This document shows positions 63,475-64,000 of a DNA stretch of 64,000 nucleotides, in pieces. The first letter of the stretch is position 1. Each line of letters starts with the position of its first letter. The notes under the pieces are model-generated. The model had not been told where the DNA came from. It made no database searches and saw only the letters and a list, made by a program, of their open reading frames with translations. The stretch comes from Buttiauxella agrestis (GTDB lineage Bacteria; Pseudomonadota; Gammaproteobacteria; Enterobacterales; Enterobacteriaceae): assembly GCF_900446255.1 (NCBI RefSeq), contig NZ_UIGI01000002.1:1-64000 (forward strand), in the 5' to 3' direction. Position numbers and translations under genes: made by a program.

Positions 63475-64000
63475 TTACTTCTCCATTTCTTGAGTTGAAA
63501 CGCCACGTACATCCGGTGACGCTGGTTTTTCGCCCGGAATGCGACAGGCATCGGCCTGTGGCACCAGACTGATCTCGACACGCCGGTTATGCGCACGGCC
63601 ATCAGGCGTATCGTTTGAAGCAATCGGACGGTTGTCGCCGTAGCCCTGCACCGCAAAACAACTTTCCGGTACATCGCCGGTATCCCGCATCCAGTTGCGA
63701 ACGGATTCGGCTCGTTGCAATGACAGGCTCTGGTTAAGTGACACACTGCCGGTGTTGTCTGTGTGACCGCTAACAACGATCAGCCAGCCCGGTTTGGCTT
63801 TGATGCCCACCAGTGCATTGACGAGGATTTTGGTAGAACCGTCTTTAAGTAACGCTTTGCCGGAATCAAACAGCGACATGCTGTCAAGACGGACAATTTT
63901 TGGAACAGGCTTAAGTTTCGGAGCCGGGGGAGGAACATACGTATCAATCGCCTGTTGCAGTGCCAGCCACAGGCGTTGCCCCGGGTAATAGCCCAGACTG
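63475..64000 (-). CDS. tssL: TssL with OmpA-like C-terminus (partial)
   Basis: Only the C-terminal 174 or so residues are in the window; the frame is open at the right edge. The visible part has a proline-rich linker (VPPPAPKLKPVPK) and an OmpA-like peptidoglycan-binding domain: LLKDGSTKILVNALVGIKAK, VSGHTDNTGSVSLNQSLSLQ, RAESVRNWM, and GYGDNRPIASNDTPDGRAHN with the RRVEI ending. In long-form TssL proteins this domain anchors the membrane complex to the cell wall. The hcp gene follows after 3 bases. Identity as TssL rather than a separate OmpA-family protein is inferred from context and the upstream frame. Confidence 0.85.
   Translation of the reverse strand, partial: SLGYYPGQRLWLALQQAIDTYVPPPAPKLKPVPKIVRLDSMSLFDSGKALLKDGSTKILVNALVGIKAKPGWLIVVSGHTDNTGSVSLNQSLSLQRAESVRNWMRDTGDVPESCFAVQGYGDNRPIASNDTPDGRAHNRRVEISLVPQADACRIPGEKPASPDVRGVSTQEMEK

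Noticed and set aside
1-64000. tRNA genes or a tRNA-flanked integration site
   Set aside because: I saw no cloverleaf-like sequence or GTTCGA-type T-arm in a tRNA context, and no integrase gene.

Overview
The window looks like chromosomal DNA of an enterobacterium (order Enterobacterales). The support is two type VI secretion (T6SS) gene sets of enteric layout, a chaperone-usher fimbrial operon, an intimin/invasin-family inverse autotransporter, and insertion sequences typical of enterics (IS1, IS3, IS903-like IS5, IS6, IS66). I do not name a genus.

Layout. (1) 1-8411, plus strand: the end of a first T6SS cluster, tssK'-tssL-tssM-clpV-vasL. tssK and tssM each carry a frameshift, so this system is probably decaying. 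(2) 8592-14445: a graveyard of mobile DNA. An IS1-like element is split by a deleted IS66 with an almost intact 8-bp target duplication. A second gutted IS66 contains a Ner-like regulator gene and another IS1 relic. A RES-toxin relic, a small hypothetical gene and an ISKra4-type transposase relic follow. (3) 14588-24710: a surface-adhesion block, with a 1547-residue inverse autotransporter (minus strand) divergent from a four-gene fimbrial operon (subunit, usher, chaperone, tip adhesin). (4) 24894-35332: nested mobile elements. An IS903-like end is cut by IS3, IS3 is cut by a group II intron, and an IS6 element sits beside an inverted piece of a related copy. Then come a LysR-type HTH gene led by seven copies of a heptamer, an IS5-type transposase, an AT-rich orphan gene that might encode an ADP-ribosyltransferase-like protein, an IS3-family element with an intact single-ORF transposase, and an intact three-gene IS66. 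(5) 35335-64000, minus strand: a second and apparently intact T6SS cluster, read from the right edge as tssL (OmpA end), hcp, clpV, vgrG, effector and candidate immunity genes, PAAR, a membrane protein, tssM, an AcrVA2-like gene, tssA, tssF, tssG, tssJ, vgrG with a DNase tail, its immunity gene, tssE, vasL, and a hypothetical gene.

How the genes work together. Cluster 2 encodes membrane complex parts (TssJ, TssM, TssL), baseplate parts (TssE, TssF, TssG), TssA, the Hcp tube, VgrG/PAAR spikes and the ClpV recycling ATPase. TssB, TssC and TssK would lie beyond the right edge. Two payloads are visible. One is a colicin-E-type HNH DNase fused to VgrG and followed by an Im-type immunity gene. The other is an 888-residue protein with a CHAP-like amidase region, an M23-like region and a GH73 glucosaminidase region, surrounded by four genes for exported small proteins that may give immunity. 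The two T6SS sets face each other across about 27 kb of adhesin genes and mobile DNA.

Most striking points: the AcrVA2-like gene inside a T6SS operon, the three-domain cell-wall effector with its set of candidate immunity genes, the VgrG-DNase/Im pair, the possible ADP-ribosyltransferase orphan lying between inverted IS6 ends, and the heptamer repeat at the LysR-type gene.
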